A stretch of DNA of 64,000 nucleotides from Citrobacter freundii (GTDB taxonomy: Bacteria > Bacteroidota > Bacteroidia > Chitinophagales > Chitinophagaceae), in the NCBI GenBank assembly GCA_003243445.1, contig QFQQ01000004.1:1-64000 (forward strand), read 5' to 3'. This document shows positions 8,340 through 17,149 of the stretch, in pieces. The notes below the pieces were generated by a model. It saw only the letters and a list, made by a program, of their open reading frames with translations. It ran no database searches and was not told the DNA's origin. Position numbers and translations under genes: made by a program. Each line of letters begins with the position of its first letter. The stretch's first letter is position 1.

Positions 8340-9428
8340 ATGTCTACAACACCCCCCAAGCCTGTCATTGGCATTTCCTGTGGCGACCTGAATGGGATCG
8401 GGCTGGAGCTTATCATAAAGACTTTTTCCGATAGCCGGTTGCTGGATCTTTGCACGCCGGTGATCTTTGCTTCCAATAAAGTGGTAAACTTTTACAGAAA
8501 GTCGATCAGCGAGATCAACTTCAATTATCAAAGCACAAAGGAATACAACCGCCTTAATAATAAACAGGTGAATGTATTCAACTGCTGGGAAGAAGAAGTG
8601 GCCATCAACCCCGGCCAGCTGGAAGATGCAGCAGGCAAATACGCTGTTCTTTCTTTGCAAACCGCAGTGGCGGCACTGAAGCAACAGCAGATCGATGGAC
8701 TTGTTACCGCACCGATCCATAAGAAAAATATCCAGTCAGCAGACTTTAATTTTCCCGGACATACGCCTTATCTCAAAACATTCTTTGAAGCAAGGGATGT
8801 AGTGATGATGATGTGTGCCGGTAATTTCCGCGTGGCGCTGGTAACAGAGCACGTGCCTGTAAAAGATATCGCAAAGTATATCACCAAAGAGAACATCGTG
8901 AGCAAGCTGCAGATCATTTATAAAAGTCTGCAACGCGATTTTGGTATTGACAAACCACGCATCGCTGTATTAGGATTGAATCCGCATGCGGGTGATGAAG
9001 GACTGATCGGTAATGAAGAAGAAACGATCATCAAACCAGCGATCAAAGAAGCGAAGAACAGCAATATGCTGGTAGTGGGGCCATTCAGCGCCGATGCATT
9101 CTTTGCAAGAAGACAATATGAAAAATTCGATGCTGTACTGGCAATGTATCACGACCAGGGGCTGATCCCATTCAAAGCACTGGCGTCCGGCGAAGGCGTG
9201 AATTATACAGCGGGTCTTCCTGTGGTAAGAACATCACCGGACCATGGTGTTGCGTTTGATATTGCAGGTAAGGACAAAGCTGATGCATCATCATTCATGA
9301 CGGCCATTTTTGAGTGCATCGATATTATTCAGCAGCGCGCGGAGTATGATCAGAACAGAAGCAATCCGTTGAAGAAGATCAATCCGGAGGTGTTTGCGAG
9401 GATGGAAGACGAGGACATTCGCGAATGA
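8340..9428 (+). CDS. pdxA: 4-hydroxythreonine-4-phosphate dehydrogenase PdxA
   Basis: 362 residues from the ATG at 8340 (MSTTPPKPVIGISCGDLNGIG). It oxidises 4-phosphohydroxy-threonine in the DXP-dependent pyridoxal phosphate pathway. The three metal-binding histidines align as H171 (TEHVP), H216 (NPHAGD) and H271 (MYHDQG), corresponding to H166, H211 and H266 of the E. coli enzyme. The annotated frame can start at 8268, but those 24 codons come from the inverted repeat and look nothing like PdxA. The last codons (..IRE) overlap the start of a CGCGAATGATTACGCGG repeat, so the C-terminal tail may be repeat-derived. No other pdx gene is in the window. Confidence 0.95.
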   Translation: MSTTPPKPVIGISCGDLNGIGLELIIKTFSDSRLLDLCTPVIFASNKVVNFYRKSISEINFNYQSTKEYNRLNNKQVNVFNCWEEEVAINPGQLEDAAGKYAVLSLQTAVAALKQQQIDGLVTAPIHKKNIQSADFNFPGHTPYLKTFFEARDVVMMMCAGNFRVALVTEHVPVKDIAKYITKENIVSKLQIIYKSLQRDFGIDKPRIAVLGLNPHAGDEGLIGNEEETIIKPAIKEAKNSNMLVVGPFSADAFFARRQYEKFDAVLAMYHDQGLIPFKALASGEGVNYTAGLPVVRTSPDHGVAFDIAGKDKADASSFMTAIFECIDIIQQRAEYDQNRSNPLKKINPEVFARMEDEDIRE

Positions 9429-9568
9429 TTACGCGGATCTTATAACACGGATTTCGCGAATTGGGGTCTGTTTATTGAAAGATATAGCGATAGCCCGGCA
9501 CAGCTTATGACTGTGCCGGGCTTTTATTTTATTTCAAATCCGAGAAATTAATTCGCGTAATTAGCGCT
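9427..9568. repeat. Inverted repeat, TTCGCGAATT family, enclosing a terminator
   Basis: Left arm 9427-9462 (ATTACGCGGAT..GGATTTCGCGAATT) faces right arm 9545-9568 (AATTAATTCGCGTAATTAGC). Its arms resemble those around the GxxExxY gene at 48815-49430 and the tandem array in front of atpB. Confidence 0.6.
9492..9530 (+). terminator. Intrinsic terminator of pdxA
   Basis: AGCCCGGCACAG (9492-9503) pairs perfectly with CTGTGCCGGGCT (9511-9522) around a 7-nt loop, followed by a TTTTATTTT tract. Confidence 0.9.
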
Positions 9569-9615
9569 AAACCAATTTCTTAACCTTCCTACCAAAAATA
9601 AATTAGTGTATTTGC

Positions 9616-9646
9616 TTGCAAATGCTGGGGCGAGTTACTACGTTTG
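9616..9646 (+). promoter_or_regulatory. Promoter of the small secreted protein gene
   Basis: TTG (9616-9618), 20 nt, then TACGTTTG (9639-9646): a good match to the Bacteroidetes promoter. Transcription from about 9652 gives a leader of roughly 130 nt before the ATG at 9784. Confidence 0.55.
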
Positions 9647-9783
9647 TTTCCGGTTACGGAAAACCACATTCTACTACGAAAAAATACGATTAGAATTGGT
9701 ACAGGAATTTCCACCAATCCTTTCCGGTCGCTTCGCTTATCCGATACTCCTGTGGGCCATTGAGAATAATCAAACCCAGGAAC

Positions 9784-10179
9784 ATGAAAACGAACTTTTA
9801 CGGTTTTTTGATTGCCCTATTACTGAACGCCACTATCGTCTTTGCTATTCCCGGCGTTAACCCTTTTACAAGCACTGATACCACCGCTTCAGTCACGATG
9901 CTTAAAGCATCTGTTGATGGTCTGCAATGTACTTCCACCGATAAGCGAAGCCAACTGACCTGGTCGGTCAGCAATAATGAATTGGCCGGCCAGCTTGAAT
10001 TGGAGAGAAGCGTGAATGGCGCTCCGTTCAAAACCATTGCAATTATTTTTACAACAGAACAAAAAGGGACTGCTGAATATGCGTACCGCGATAACAGCGT
10101 GACGGCCTCTACCATGTACCGTGTTAAGATCGTTGAGAACAATGGGAAAGCCGCTTATTCAACAGTCGTTTCAAGATAA
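9784..10179 (+). CDS. Small exported Ig-like domain protein
   Basis: 131 residues from the ATG at 9784 (MKTNFYGFLIALLLNATIVFA, a clear signal peptide). The rest is one beta-sandwich-like domain: SQLTWSVSNNELAGQLELER, then SVNGAPFKTIAII, then YRVKIVENNGKAAYSTVV. This pattern matches the Ig/FN3-like module that usually precedes T9SS sorting domains in large Bacteroidetes proteins, as in the dehydrogenase at 5357-8020. Here it stands alone without a sorting domain, so the product is probably periplasmic or a free secreted protein. Function unknown. It has its own promoter and shares a terminator with the 44-codon frame just downstream. Confidence 0.7.
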   Translation: MKTNFYGFLIALLLNATIVFAIPGVNPFTSTDTTASVTMLKASVDGLQCTSTDKRSQLTWSVSNNELAGQLELERSVNGAPFKTIAIIFTTEQKGTAEYAYRDNSVTASTMYRVKIVENNGKAAYSTVVSR

Positions 10180-10218
10180 GCGCAATACAATCCGTACAAT
10201 TAACCAAATACCTGCCCT

Positions 10219-10353
10219 ATGTCACCGGAAAAGATCAACAAAAGAAAAGAGCTCGTAAAAAAATGGAAAAGAGCGATCGACCGCTTACTTGCTCCCAAAG
10301 AACACACGCCTGCGCTTGTACTCGTACCCGCAAGGCAGCAACGAAGATGCTGA
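10219..10353 (+). CDS. Possible 44-residue basic small protein
   Basis: A short frame runs from an ATG at 10219 to TGA at 10351-10353. The product begins MSPEKINKRKELVKKWKR and ends PARQQRRC. It is strongly basic with an amphipathic N-terminal helix (charged KRK/KKWKRA stretch) and a hydrophobic LVLV segment. It lies 40 nt downstream of the exported Ig-like protein and 44 nt before an intrinsic terminator, so it sits inside a defined transcript. I do not recognise it. No ribosome-binding site is seen, as is usual here. It could be a nucleic-acid-binding small protein or a chance frame. Confidence 0.4.
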   Translation: MSPEKINKRKELVKKWKRAIDRLLAPKEHTPALVLVPARQQRRC

Positions 10354-10396
10354 CATCAATTTTTTCTTTAGTATACACTTAGAGTTTCCAATAGAA

Positions 10397-10429
10397 GCGG
10401 CCCTTTGTCTAGAGGGCTGCAACTTTTTT
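10397..10429 (+). terminator. Intrinsic terminator after the small-protein unit
   Basis: GCGGCCCT (10397-10404) pairs with AGGGCTGC (10413-10420), with one G-U pair, followed by AACTTTTTT. Confidence 0.8.
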
Positions 10430-10449
10430 AGGGGTAGTCTTCGAATTTA

Positions 10450-10598
10450 GGATCGATGGCCGATGACCGATGGCAGATGGCCGAGCTTCTGACATAGGCA
10501 GACTCTAAAGCCTTCCAATTTTAGAAGGTTCCTTGTTTTAGGATGATGTCGAAATGCGGCAGCTCAGCCAACGGCCATCGGTCATCTGCTATCGCCCC
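10450..10598. repeat. Inverted repeat, GATGGCC heptamer family
   Basis: Left arm 10450-10486 (heptamers GATGGCC, GATGACC, GATGGCA, GATGGCC) and complementary right arm 10558-10598. The loop holds a small CCTTC/GAAGG hairpin. It separates convergent units and its right arm ends 2 nt from the regulator stop codon. Confidence 0.75.
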
Positions 10599-10599
10599 T

Positions 10600-10902
10600 C
10601 TACTTCGCTCCAAGATACTCCTGCAAATTCTTCACATACTCCTCAAAAGCTGTCATACCCTGCGGCGTGATCTTACAAATGGTTTGCGGATAATTGTTCT
10701 TGAATTGTTTGACTACATCAATATAGCCAGCGTCCTTTAGCTTTTGGATTTGAACACTGAGATTGCCGGCAGTGGAGTTGGTCTTCTCCTTGAGGAACGT
10801 AAATTCCGCCTCCTTAACGCCGATAAGGAGGGAAACTACAGCAAGCCGTAATTGAGAATGTAATATGGGATCGAGGTCTTTAAACATTTGTTGATTTTGC
10901 AT
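10600..10902 (-). CDS. Winged-helix transcriptional regulator (PF13601-like)
   Basis: 100 residues forming one winged helix-turn-helix: LRLAVVSLLIGVKEAEFTFL, then the recognition segment TAGNLSVQIQKLKDAGYIDV, then a wing (KNNYPQTICKITPQG) and a final helix. This matches small MarR/ArsR-like regulators of the HTH_34 type. It overlaps the preceding membrane-protein gene by 23 nt, so the two are translationally coupled, and it probably controls that operon. Effector unknown. Confidence 0.75.
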   Translation of the reverse strand: MQNQQMFKDLDPILHSQLRLAVVSLLIGVKEAEFTFLKEKTNSTAGNLSVQIQKLKDAGYIDVVKQFKNNYPQTICKITPQGMTAFEEYVKNLQEYLGAK

Positions 10903-11560
10903 TCCGGTAACGGTGATTCAGCATCAATCCCGGAATAAGCCAGTTGCCAATACCGGCTAACCCGCTTAACAACATATCATACTTAAATGGTGTGAAAAGA
11001 GAGAGCACAAAAAATCCATAACAGACGATCGCACCGATCGTCATAGGCTTAAAACGTACCAGCCAGCCCGTGACCAATGTTGGAAATGCATAGATGATCA
11101 GGAAAATGGAACTGAGACTTAACGAGGTCAGCCTGTATGGCTTCAGCTCGCCCGTTAATGTGTTGCGCGATAAGAGCTCAACATGCTCCGCCGCATAAAG
11201 GCGCTCGCTCACACCCGGGATAACGTTTCCATAAATAACCAGGCAAACGATGCTGATGCCAAAAACATTCCAGACAATATTTGTTGCAGCATGGTTATAC
11301 GTTTTCACAACCCTGCGGCGTGATTCACGGATATTGAACCAGACACCGGGAATAATGGCCACAAGGGTCAGTATCCAGATATCAAAACCAATAGAGAAAT
11401 CCCATTGCTGTTCTGCATAACTTACCAGGCCACAGGTACCGATCACCGATCCCCATAAGATGGAACTGGTACCATTCTCATGAAAATGAGACTTTGCCTT
11501 GCCGATCATTTCCTGAATCAGCTGCAGACTTTCCTGTTCAGAAATATTCTTTTCTTCCAT
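10880..11560 (-). CDS. Integral membrane protein co-transcribed with a winged-helix regulator
   Basis: 226 residues. A charged N-terminal helix (about 1-35, EEKNISEQESLQLIQEMIGK) precedes about five hydrophobic segments: near 36-50, 58-74, 96-115, 150-175 and 178-215. No catalytic motif is visible. The pairing of such a protein with a PF13601-type regulator recurs in Bacteroidetes, as far as I recall, and suggests a regulated membrane function, but nothing in the sequence shows which. ATG at 11560; the stop overlaps the next gene. Confidence 0.6.
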   Translation of the reverse strand: MEEKNISEQESLQLIQEMIGKAKSHFHENGTSSILWGSVIGTCGLVSYAEQQWDFSIGFDIWILTLVAIIPGVWFNIRESRRRVVKTYNHAATNIVWNVFGISIVCLVIYGNVIPGVSERLYAAEHVELLSRNTLTGELKPYRLTSLSLSSIFLIIYAFPTLVTGWLVRFKPMTIGAIVCYGFFVLSLFTPFKYDMLLSGLAGIGNWLIPGLMLNHRYRNAKSTNV

Positions 11561-11653
11561 AGTCAGGCGAATTGCTTCTTGTTTTTTGCGCGCAACAAAT
11601 ATCCTGGTAAGTGTACACTGATAATAAGACTAATGTCACCAACAAATTCCGGA

Positions 11654-11696
11654 AGCCGCAAAACCGCCCGCACAAATCATGCGGACGGTTTCGGCT
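11654..11696 (-). terminator. Hairpin downstream of the TPR protein gene
   Basis: AGCCGCAAAACCGCCCGCA (11654-11672) pairs with TGCGGACGGTTTCGGCT (11680-11696), beginning about 10 nt after the stop. It lacks a clean U-tract, so termination is likely but not certain. Confidence 0.5.
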
Positions 11697-11706
11697 AAAA
11701 AGATTT

Positions 11707-12354
11707 TTACTTAACCTGTGAAATAAAATAATTAGCCTGCATTTTACCCCAGTTTGGAGCAAGCGTGTCAGCAGGTTTAAATGTTTCAAATTTCTTCAAC
11801 GCTTCTTCAAATTTCTTTTTCGCTTCCTGTTTGTCACCACCGAATTGTTCTGGTGTGAAGAACAGGTCCTGACCTTCCAGCAGGTATACACGTGGGTTCT
11901 CAGGATTCAGTTTTTTTGCAGTCTCCAGCGCTTCTGCTGCAACCGGGCCCAGTTCCATATAACGGCTTTGCGGATCAGCCATCATCTTTGCAGTGTTATA
12001 CATTTTTTTCAAAACGAAGATCTCTGAATTATTTTTCTGCAGCTCCTCGGCTTTAGCAATAAATGGCGCTGCTTTATCTACGATCGGATCGATCTGATCT
12101 GTTTGTCCGGCGATAAATAAGGAATTTGCCGCATTGATATTCGCCAGCGCTGCGTAATAATAAGGCAGCCATTGTGTTTTTTCCGCATCAGCGATCCGCT
12201 GGAATGAATTCGCGATCTCTGTGTAACCGCCTACTGTTTTAGTTGTATCCAGCGTGGCAATCAGTTTTTCCATGGAGCTTTTGTAGCGCTCGCTTTGAGC
12301 ATTAACTGCAATAAAAGACAGTGCAATGATCGCTGATAAGATTATACGTTTCAT
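11707..12354 (-). CDS. Exported TPR-like protein paired with a TonB receptor
   Basis: 215 residues with a signal peptide (about 1-19, FIAVNA-Q). The mature part is all helical with tetratricopeptide-like pairs: YYYAALANINAANSL, PFIAKAEELQKNNSEI, and ALETAKKLNPENPRVYLLEG with KKKFEEALKKFETFKP. It lies 32 nt downstream of a TonB receptor gene on the same strand, with a shared promoter at 14665-14696. It may be a periplasmic partner of that receptor. No enzyme motif. Function unknown. Confidence 0.65.
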   Translation of the reverse strand: MKRIILSAIIALSFIAVNAQSERYKSSMEKLIATLDTTKTVGGYTEIANSFQRIADAEKTQWLPYYYAALANINAANSLFIAGQTDQIDPIVDKAAPFIAKAEELQKNNSEIFVLKKMYNTAKMMADPQSRYMELGPVAAEALETAKKLNPENPRVYLLEGQDLFFTPEQFGGDKQEAKKKFEEALKKFETFKPADTLAPNWGKMQANYFISQVK

Positions 12355-12386
12355 GTTTTGAGTTTTTATGGTTGAATAATTATTGA

Positions 12387-14645
12387 TCAGAGATTGTTAT
12401 TGATCACGTTTTCAGTATTGTCCACACCGAAACTGATGAACATACCAATGAATACAAATGAACGGGATGGTGGTACGATCGCTTCTTTTCTGATCGTATT
12501 GTATGAATAACGATATCCATAAGTTTGTTTGATCCCGAAGATATTATTTACAGACAATACCAGTACAGTAAACTTGCCAGCGCCTTTAGAAAACAACTTG
12601 GGAAGGTAGTTCAGGCTGAAGCTGACGTTATGATAGTCATCCGTTTCACCGGCGTCAGTAAATTTATTCGTTCCGTTATCGTTATAAATATTATAGTAAG
12701 GGCGGCCGCTTGAATACGTATAGGTCATATTAAAACCGGTCTTCCAGGCTGTCACGAACTTCTTCATCACTAATGATGCGGTGTGCTTTGCAGCAAAGTT
12801 TGGCTGAATGGCTGTTGGGAAGTTCAGGTAATCGCGTTTGGTATCAAGGTAGGAATAAGAAACCCAGTAATCGAAATTTTTGATCGTTTTTTTATCCCGC
12901 CAGAAAAGCTCGATACCTTTTGCATCACCATAACCGTTGTTGTTTACGGCCACCTGGTCGTTGTTATACTGTGTACCTGTTTTGATCAGGCTGTTGTATT
13001 TTTTATAGAAGATCTCAAAGCGTGCAGTAATATTTTTGTTGCTCTTCTGATATTGCGCAACATAGTGCGTTGCCTGTGCAAAGTCAAGACCAGTAGGATT
13101 ACGCAGGTATTTCGTTTCAGGATTCTGATAAAAAATACCGTATGCAAGGGAAGCCTGGCTTTCTTTACCGAGTTTATACGCCAGTGAAGCCCTTGGCGCA
13201 ATGTTCGAGCGGTCAAACAGGGATGAATGTTCAAAACGTGCGCCGAGCTTGGCTGCCAGCGAATTGGTAAGATAGATATCTGTTTCACCAAATCCGGAAA
13301 TCAGGTTTTCTTTTATGGTGAAATCATAGCGCTGGTTGGTGTAATCTGTATAATCCGGATTATCCTGGCTCCTGTTATACTCCGCACCAAATCTTACGGC
13401 GCTCAATCCGGCAATACGTTTTTCCAGAACAGCTTTGGCGTTGAAATATTTCCCTTTCGAAACCAAACCAAAATCCTTCCATTCAAGACCACTCAGCTGA
13501 ACGTCATGGTTGCTGCCATCCTGCATACCACCATTGATATCATCATGGTTGTATGCATAAGACACACCGAGATTCATTTTCCAGCCACTGCCCAGCCCTT
13601 CTCTCCAGGAAAGATTATGATACATATTAAAGTTCTTCAGACGGAACACATCTTTATAGCCGATAGAATCTATACTGTTCTGACGGAAACCCAGTTTGTT
13701 CTGACTAAAATATCCGTAATATTTCACCATCCCGGTTGCAGATGTTTTGAAACGGAAGTTTGCATCACCGGTATGATATTCGGGTTCCTTTGTATAGTCC
13801 TGGCGTTGCTTGATCACCTTGAATGCAGGCCAGAGGTTTGTGTAATCATAATTAGCGCCCCAGGAGAACTTTTTATTCTTTGATAATTTTTGGAGGCCGC
13901 CGCTTACGCCGATCACGGAAACACCCACACTTCCCGCACTTTGTTCAGGCAGATCAATCGTTTCAAGTACCAATGCGGATGATAAAGCCTGGCCATACAA
14001 TGCTGAATAACCACCCGTGCTGAACACCGTTCCTTTAAAGATAAAAGGAGAGAAGCGGCTTCGTGTTGAAATATTGGGAATGCTGCTGTAAAAGAAATTA
14101 TTCACCAGCGTTCCATCGATAAATGTTTTTGTTTCCGATGCGGTGCCACCGCGGACAAAAAGACCTTCACTTTCGCCCACCTGCTGTGTACCGGGTAATG
14201 TTTTCAAGGCAGCGGTCACGTCAGCATTTGCGCCCGCAGTGGTTGCAATATCTATCGGTGTTAATACAGTCGTGCGTTTCTTATCACTTGCTTCAAATGT
14301 GCCGGCAGAGATCACCACCGCGCTCAGTTCAGTGATCTCTTCTTTCAGTTGGATAGAGAAGTTATAGGTAGAATCTTTTGCCAGCCTGATCATTTGTTCA
14401 AATGGTTTCATTCCCGATGAACTGGCCACCACGGTCTGATCACCTTTTTCTGTAGTGGTAAAGGAGAAGCGCCCAAGGCTGTCCGAGGTCGCTCCGTCAT
14501 ACGAGTCTTTCAGCACCACATTGATGCCTGCCAGGGGTTTCGATTTGGTATTTGTAACGATTCCTTTAATAACCGACTGTGCGTTAACGGATTGGAATCC
14601 GAAGGCAGCAGCGGCGGGGAAGAGGAGTTTAAGCAGATGTCTCAT
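12387..14645 (-). CDS. TonB-dependent receptor with carboxypeptidase-regulatory-like domain
   Basis: 752 residues from the ATG at 14645. A signal peptide (ending SVNA-Q) is followed by a CarboxypepD-like beta-sandwich (VIKGIVTNTKSKPLAGINVV, about 22-100), a plug (ALKTLPGTQQVGESEGLFVR, about 120-230) and a beta-barrel. The frame is open to 14789, but that extension lies in the GACCGCC repeat. The promoter at 14665-14696 fits the shorter start. It sits directly behind atpA, where atpG is often found in relatives, but has its own promoter and an atpA terminator in front, so it is not part of the ATP synthase operon. Ligand unknown. Confidence 0.85.
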   Translation of the reverse strand: MRHLLKLLFPAAAAFGFQSVNAQSVIKGIVTNTKSKPLAGINVVLKDSYDGATSDSLGRFSFTTTEKGDQTVVASSSGMKPFEQMIRLAKDSTYNFSIQLKEEITELSAVVISAGTFEASDKKRTTVLTPIDIATTAGANADVTAALKTLPGTQQVGESEGLFVRGGTASETKTFIDGTLVNNFFYSSIPNISTRSRFSPFIFKGTVFSTGGYSALYGQALSSALVLETIDLPEQSAGSVGVSVIGVSGGLQKLSKNKKFSWGANYDYTNLWPAFKVIKQRQDYTKEPEYHTGDANFRFKTSATGMVKYYGYFSQNKLGFRQNSIDSIGYKDVFRLKNFNMYHNLSWREGLGSGWKMNLGVSYAYNHDDINGGMQDGSNHDVQLSGLEWKDFGLVSKGKYFNAKAVLEKRIAGLSAVRFGAEYNRSQDNPDYTDYTNQRYDFTIKENLISGFGETDIYLTNSLAAKLGARFEHSSLFDRSNIAPRASLAYKLGKESQASLAYGIFYQNPETKYLRNPTGLDFAQATHYVAQYQKSNKNITARFEIFYKKYNSLIKTGTQYNNDQVAVNNNGYGDAKGIELFWRDKKTIKNFDYWVSYSYLDTKRDYLNFPTAIQPNFAAKHTASLVMKKFVTAWKTGFNMTYTYSSGRPYYNIYNDNGTNKFTDAGETDDYHNVSFSLNYLPKLFSKGAGKFTVLVLSVNNIFGIKQTYGYRYSYNTIRKEAIVPPSRSFVFIGMFISFGVDNTENVINNNL

Positions 14646-14664
14646 TTTTCGGTTGATTGCGACA

Positions 14665-14696
14665 CAAACGTAAACCAGTTTATGATATAAACCAAA
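14665..14696 (-). promoter_or_regulatory. Near-perfect Bacteroidetes promoter of the TonB receptor
   Basis: On the minus strand TTTG (14693-14696), exactly 20 nt, then TACGTTTG (14665-14672). The start would be near 14659, giving a 14-nt leader. Confidence 0.75.
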
Positions 14697-14726
14697 TAAG
14701 GAGGGGAATAAATTTTGGGATCTTTT

Positions 14727-14869
14727 GGACCGCCGCCGACCGACCGCCGACCGCCGACGAGGTAGAGGCACGGAAGTCGCTTGCCTCAATGGTACATATG
14801 TACTTCATTTTTCTGAATCGACTTCCTCCAAAGTCCTCGTCGGCGGTCGGCGGTCGGTTGTCGGTGGTC
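14727..14869. repeat. Inverted repeat, GACCGCC heptamer family
   Basis: Left arm 14727-14762 (GACCGCC units ending CGACGAGG) and right arm 14835-14869. The inner flank also pairs (GGAAGTCG with CGACTTCC). It lies between the atpA terminator and the next promoter. Confidence 0.8.
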
Positions 14870-14870
14870 A

Positions 14871-14905
14871 AATAAAAAACGGCCTCCCAATCAGGGAAGC
14901 CGTTT
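14871..14905 (-). terminator. Intrinsic terminator of the atp operon
   Basis: Minus strand AAACGGCTTCCC pairs with GGGAGGCCGTTT (one mismatch, 14877-14905), followed by TTTTTTATT. It starts 22 nt after the atpA stop, which shows the operon ends at atpA. Confidence 0.85.
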
Positions 14906-14926
14906 CAACTATATCTCACACCAGCG

Positions 14927-16507
14927 TTAAGCCTTATACTGAGGGATCAGGCTCTGTGCCAGTTCCACCATTTTCTTAATGCCGTCTTCAGGGAGATTTC
15001 CTTTTTTGAACTGTGCCAGTACATCAGGCAGTTTGTTTTCCATTTCCAGGAGGAAGTGTTCTTCAAACTCTTTTACCTTTTTAACCGGAACTTCTTTGAT
15101 CAGACCGTTGGTACCGAGGTAGATGATCGCAACTTGTTTCTCTACAGAGAACGGAGAATACTGAGGTTGTTTCAGGATCTCCACGTTACGTGCACCTTTA
15201 TCGATCACGTTCTTGGTAGCAGCATCGAGGTCACCACCGAATTTAGAGAACGCTTCGAGCTCACGATACAGTGCCTGGTCGAGTTTGAGGGTACCAGCTA
15301 CTTTCTTCATTGATTTGATCTGTGCGTTACCACCTACGCGGCTTACAGAGATACCTACGTTGATCGCCGGACGGATACCGGAGAGGAACAGGTTTGACTC
15401 AAGGAAGATCTGACCGTCGGTGATCGAGATCACGTTCGTCGGGATATAAGCTGATACGTCACCAGCCTGTGTTTCGATGATCGGAAGAGCGGTCAGGGAA
15501 CCACCACCTTTTACCAGGTGTTTGATCGACTCAGGAAGATCGTTCATGTTCTTCACGATCTCATCGTTGTTGATCACTTTCGCAGCGCGCTCGAGGAGAC
15601 GGCTGTGCAGGTAGAATACGTCACCAGGATAAGCCTCGCGGCCTGGAGGACGACGCAGCAGCAGGGACACCTCACGGTAAGCCACCGCCTGTTTGGAAAG
15701 ATCATCATAGATGATCAGGGCTGGACGTCCGGTATCACGGAAGAACTCACCGATTGCCGCACCAGCGAATGGAGCGTAGAACTGCAGTGGAGCAGGATCG
15801 GAAGCAGAAGCCGCAACGATGGTAGTATATTCCAGCGCGCCAGCATCCTGCAGGGTCTTCATCACACCGGCAATGGTAGATGCTTTTTGACCGATCGCTA
15901 CATATATACAGTAAACAGGCTGACCTGCTTTGAAGAATTCTTTCTGATTGATGATCGTATCGATCGCGATCGCAGTCTTACCGGTCTGACGGTCACCGAT
16001 GATCAGCTCCCGCTGTCCACGACCGATCGGGATCATCGCATCGATCGCTTTGATACCAGTCTGCAGTGGCTCTTTTACCGGCTCACGGAAGATTACACCA
16101 GGTGCTTTTCTTTCCAGTGGCATTTCATAACGCTCACCAGCGATAGGACCTTTACCATCGATCGGCTCACCCAATGTGTTCACCACGCGGCCAACCATGC
16201 CCTCGCCCACTTTAATAGAAGCGATCTGGCCGGTACGGCGCACTTTAGCACCTTCCTGGATATCTCCGGTCTCACCCATCAATACCACACCCACATTATC
16301 TTCTTCAAGGTTCAACGCGATAGCGCGAACACCATTTTCAAATTCCACCAGTTCACCATAACGGACATTGCCCAGTCCATAAACGCGGGCAATACCGTCG
16401 CCCACCTGTAATACGGTGCCTACTTCTTCCAGGTCGGCGCTGGCGTTGAAGTTGCTCAACTGCTGACGCAGTATCGCACTTATTTCATCTGGTTTAATCT
16501 CTGCCAT
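14927..16507 (-). CDS. atpA: F1F0 ATP synthase subunit alpha
   Basis: 526 residues, normal length. The N-terminal beta-barrel carries VGDGIARVYGLGNVRYGELVEF. The P-loop is GDRQTGKTAIAID, and the family signature PAINVGISVSRVGG with the arginine finger appears near 370-385. It forms the non-catalytic nucleotide sites of the F1 hexamer. It is last in the order atpB-E-F-H-A, 55 nt after atpH, and is followed by a terminator. atpG (gamma) and atpD/C (beta, epsilon) are not in the window. Beta and epsilon are often elsewhere in Bacteroidetes; gamma usually is not. Confidence 0.98.
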   Translation of the reverse strand: MAEIKPDEISAILRQQLSNFNASADLEEVGTVLQVGDGIARVYGLGNVRYGELVEFENGVRAIALNLEEDNVGVVLMGETGDIQEGAKVRRTGQIASIKVGEGMVGRVVNTLGEPIDGKGPIAGERYEMPLERKAPGVIFREPVKEPLQTGIKAIDAMIPIGRGQRELIIGDRQTGKTAIAIDTIINQKEFFKAGQPVYCIYVAIGQKASTIAGVMKTLQDAGALEYTTIVAASASDPAPLQFYAPFAGAAIGEFFRDTGRPALIIYDDLSKQAVAYREVSLLLRRPPGREAYPGDVFYLHSRLLERAAKVINNDEIVKNMNDLPESIKHLVKGGGSLTALPIIETQAGDVSAYIPTNVISITDGQIFLESNLFLSGIRPAINVGISVSRVGGNAQIKSMKKVAGTLKLDQALYRELEAFSKFGGDLDAATKNVIDKGARNVEILKQPQYSPFSVEKQVAIIYLGTNGLIKEVPVKKVKEFEEHFLLEMENKLPDVLAQFKKGNLPEDGIKKMVELAQSLIPQYKA

Positions 16508-16562
16508 ATTGATTTGTTTGTCTTTTGTTTTGTTGAATCGATCAGAGCCTGGGCCGATCGAA

Positions 16563-17126
16563 TTATCTTACTTTATAAATGAAGTCGTTGTTCTCGAATT
16601 GTTTTGCGATCGCTTTCAGGTCATATGCGATGCTCGCGTCCACCAGCTGATCACCTACCTGCAATACGAATCCACCGATCAGTGCCGGGTCCACTTTCTC
16701 TTCAAGTTCAATGTTCTGATATCCTGCGGTTTTCTTTACCTGGTCAACGATTGCATTTTTCAATGTATCGCTTACCGGTGCGGCAGTGGTCAGTTTAATA
16801 ACCTGGATATTCTTATATTTTTTATACTGGTCGATAAAAGCAGTAACGATCTCAGGCAGGTAACCTTCACGGCTTTTGCTGATCAAAAGCGTGTTGAATC
16901 CTGTAGTGATCTGGCTGAGTTTACCGGCAGTAACCGCTTCGACGATCTTCTTCTTTGTATCAGCCTTGATGATCGGGCTGCGAAGAAGGTTCACGAAATC
17001 TTTGTTGCTTTTGTTCACAGCAGCGAGCCATTGCATATCTGCAAATACCTGCTCCAACTGACCTTTTTCAATAGCAAGGTCAATCAGCGATTTGGCATAA
17101 CGCGCGGCTAAACGGGGATTAGGCAT
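16563..17126 (-). CDS. atpH: F1F0 ATP synthase subunit delta
   Basis: 187 residues. It begins NPRLAARYAKSLIDLAIEKG, the standard OSCP/delta opening, with a helical N-terminal domain that contacts alpha. The C-terminal part (KIDPALIGGF-like DPALIGGFVLQVGDQLVDAS) is the conserved delta signature. It joins the F1 head to the b-subunit stalk. It lies 23 nt from atpF upstream. Confidence 0.96.
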   Translation of the reverse strand: MPNPRLAARYAKSLIDLAIEKGQLEQVFADMQWLAAVNKSNKDFVNLLRSPIIKADTKKKIVEAVTAGKLSQITTGFNTLLISKSREGYLPEIVTAFIDQYKKYKNIQVIKLTTAAPVSDTLKNAIVDQVKKTAGYQNIELEEKVDPALIGGFVLQVGDQLVDASIAYDLKAIAKQFENNDFIYKVR

Positions 17127-17149
17127 ATATCAGTTTGCAATAACTTTTA

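Noticed and set aside
9606..9860. 84-codon frame overlapping the small exported protein
   Set aside because: It overlaps the signal-peptide region of the better-supported gene at 9784 in another frame, contains the promoter, and shows no domain.
15518..16411. Long open frame antisense to atpA (297 codons)
   Set aside because: It lies wholly inside a certain gene on the other strand; the encoded protein has no signal, domain or conserved pattern. It is a by-product of codon bias. The same holds for antisense frames inside atpB, greA, mreB, the galE gene and both TonB receptors.
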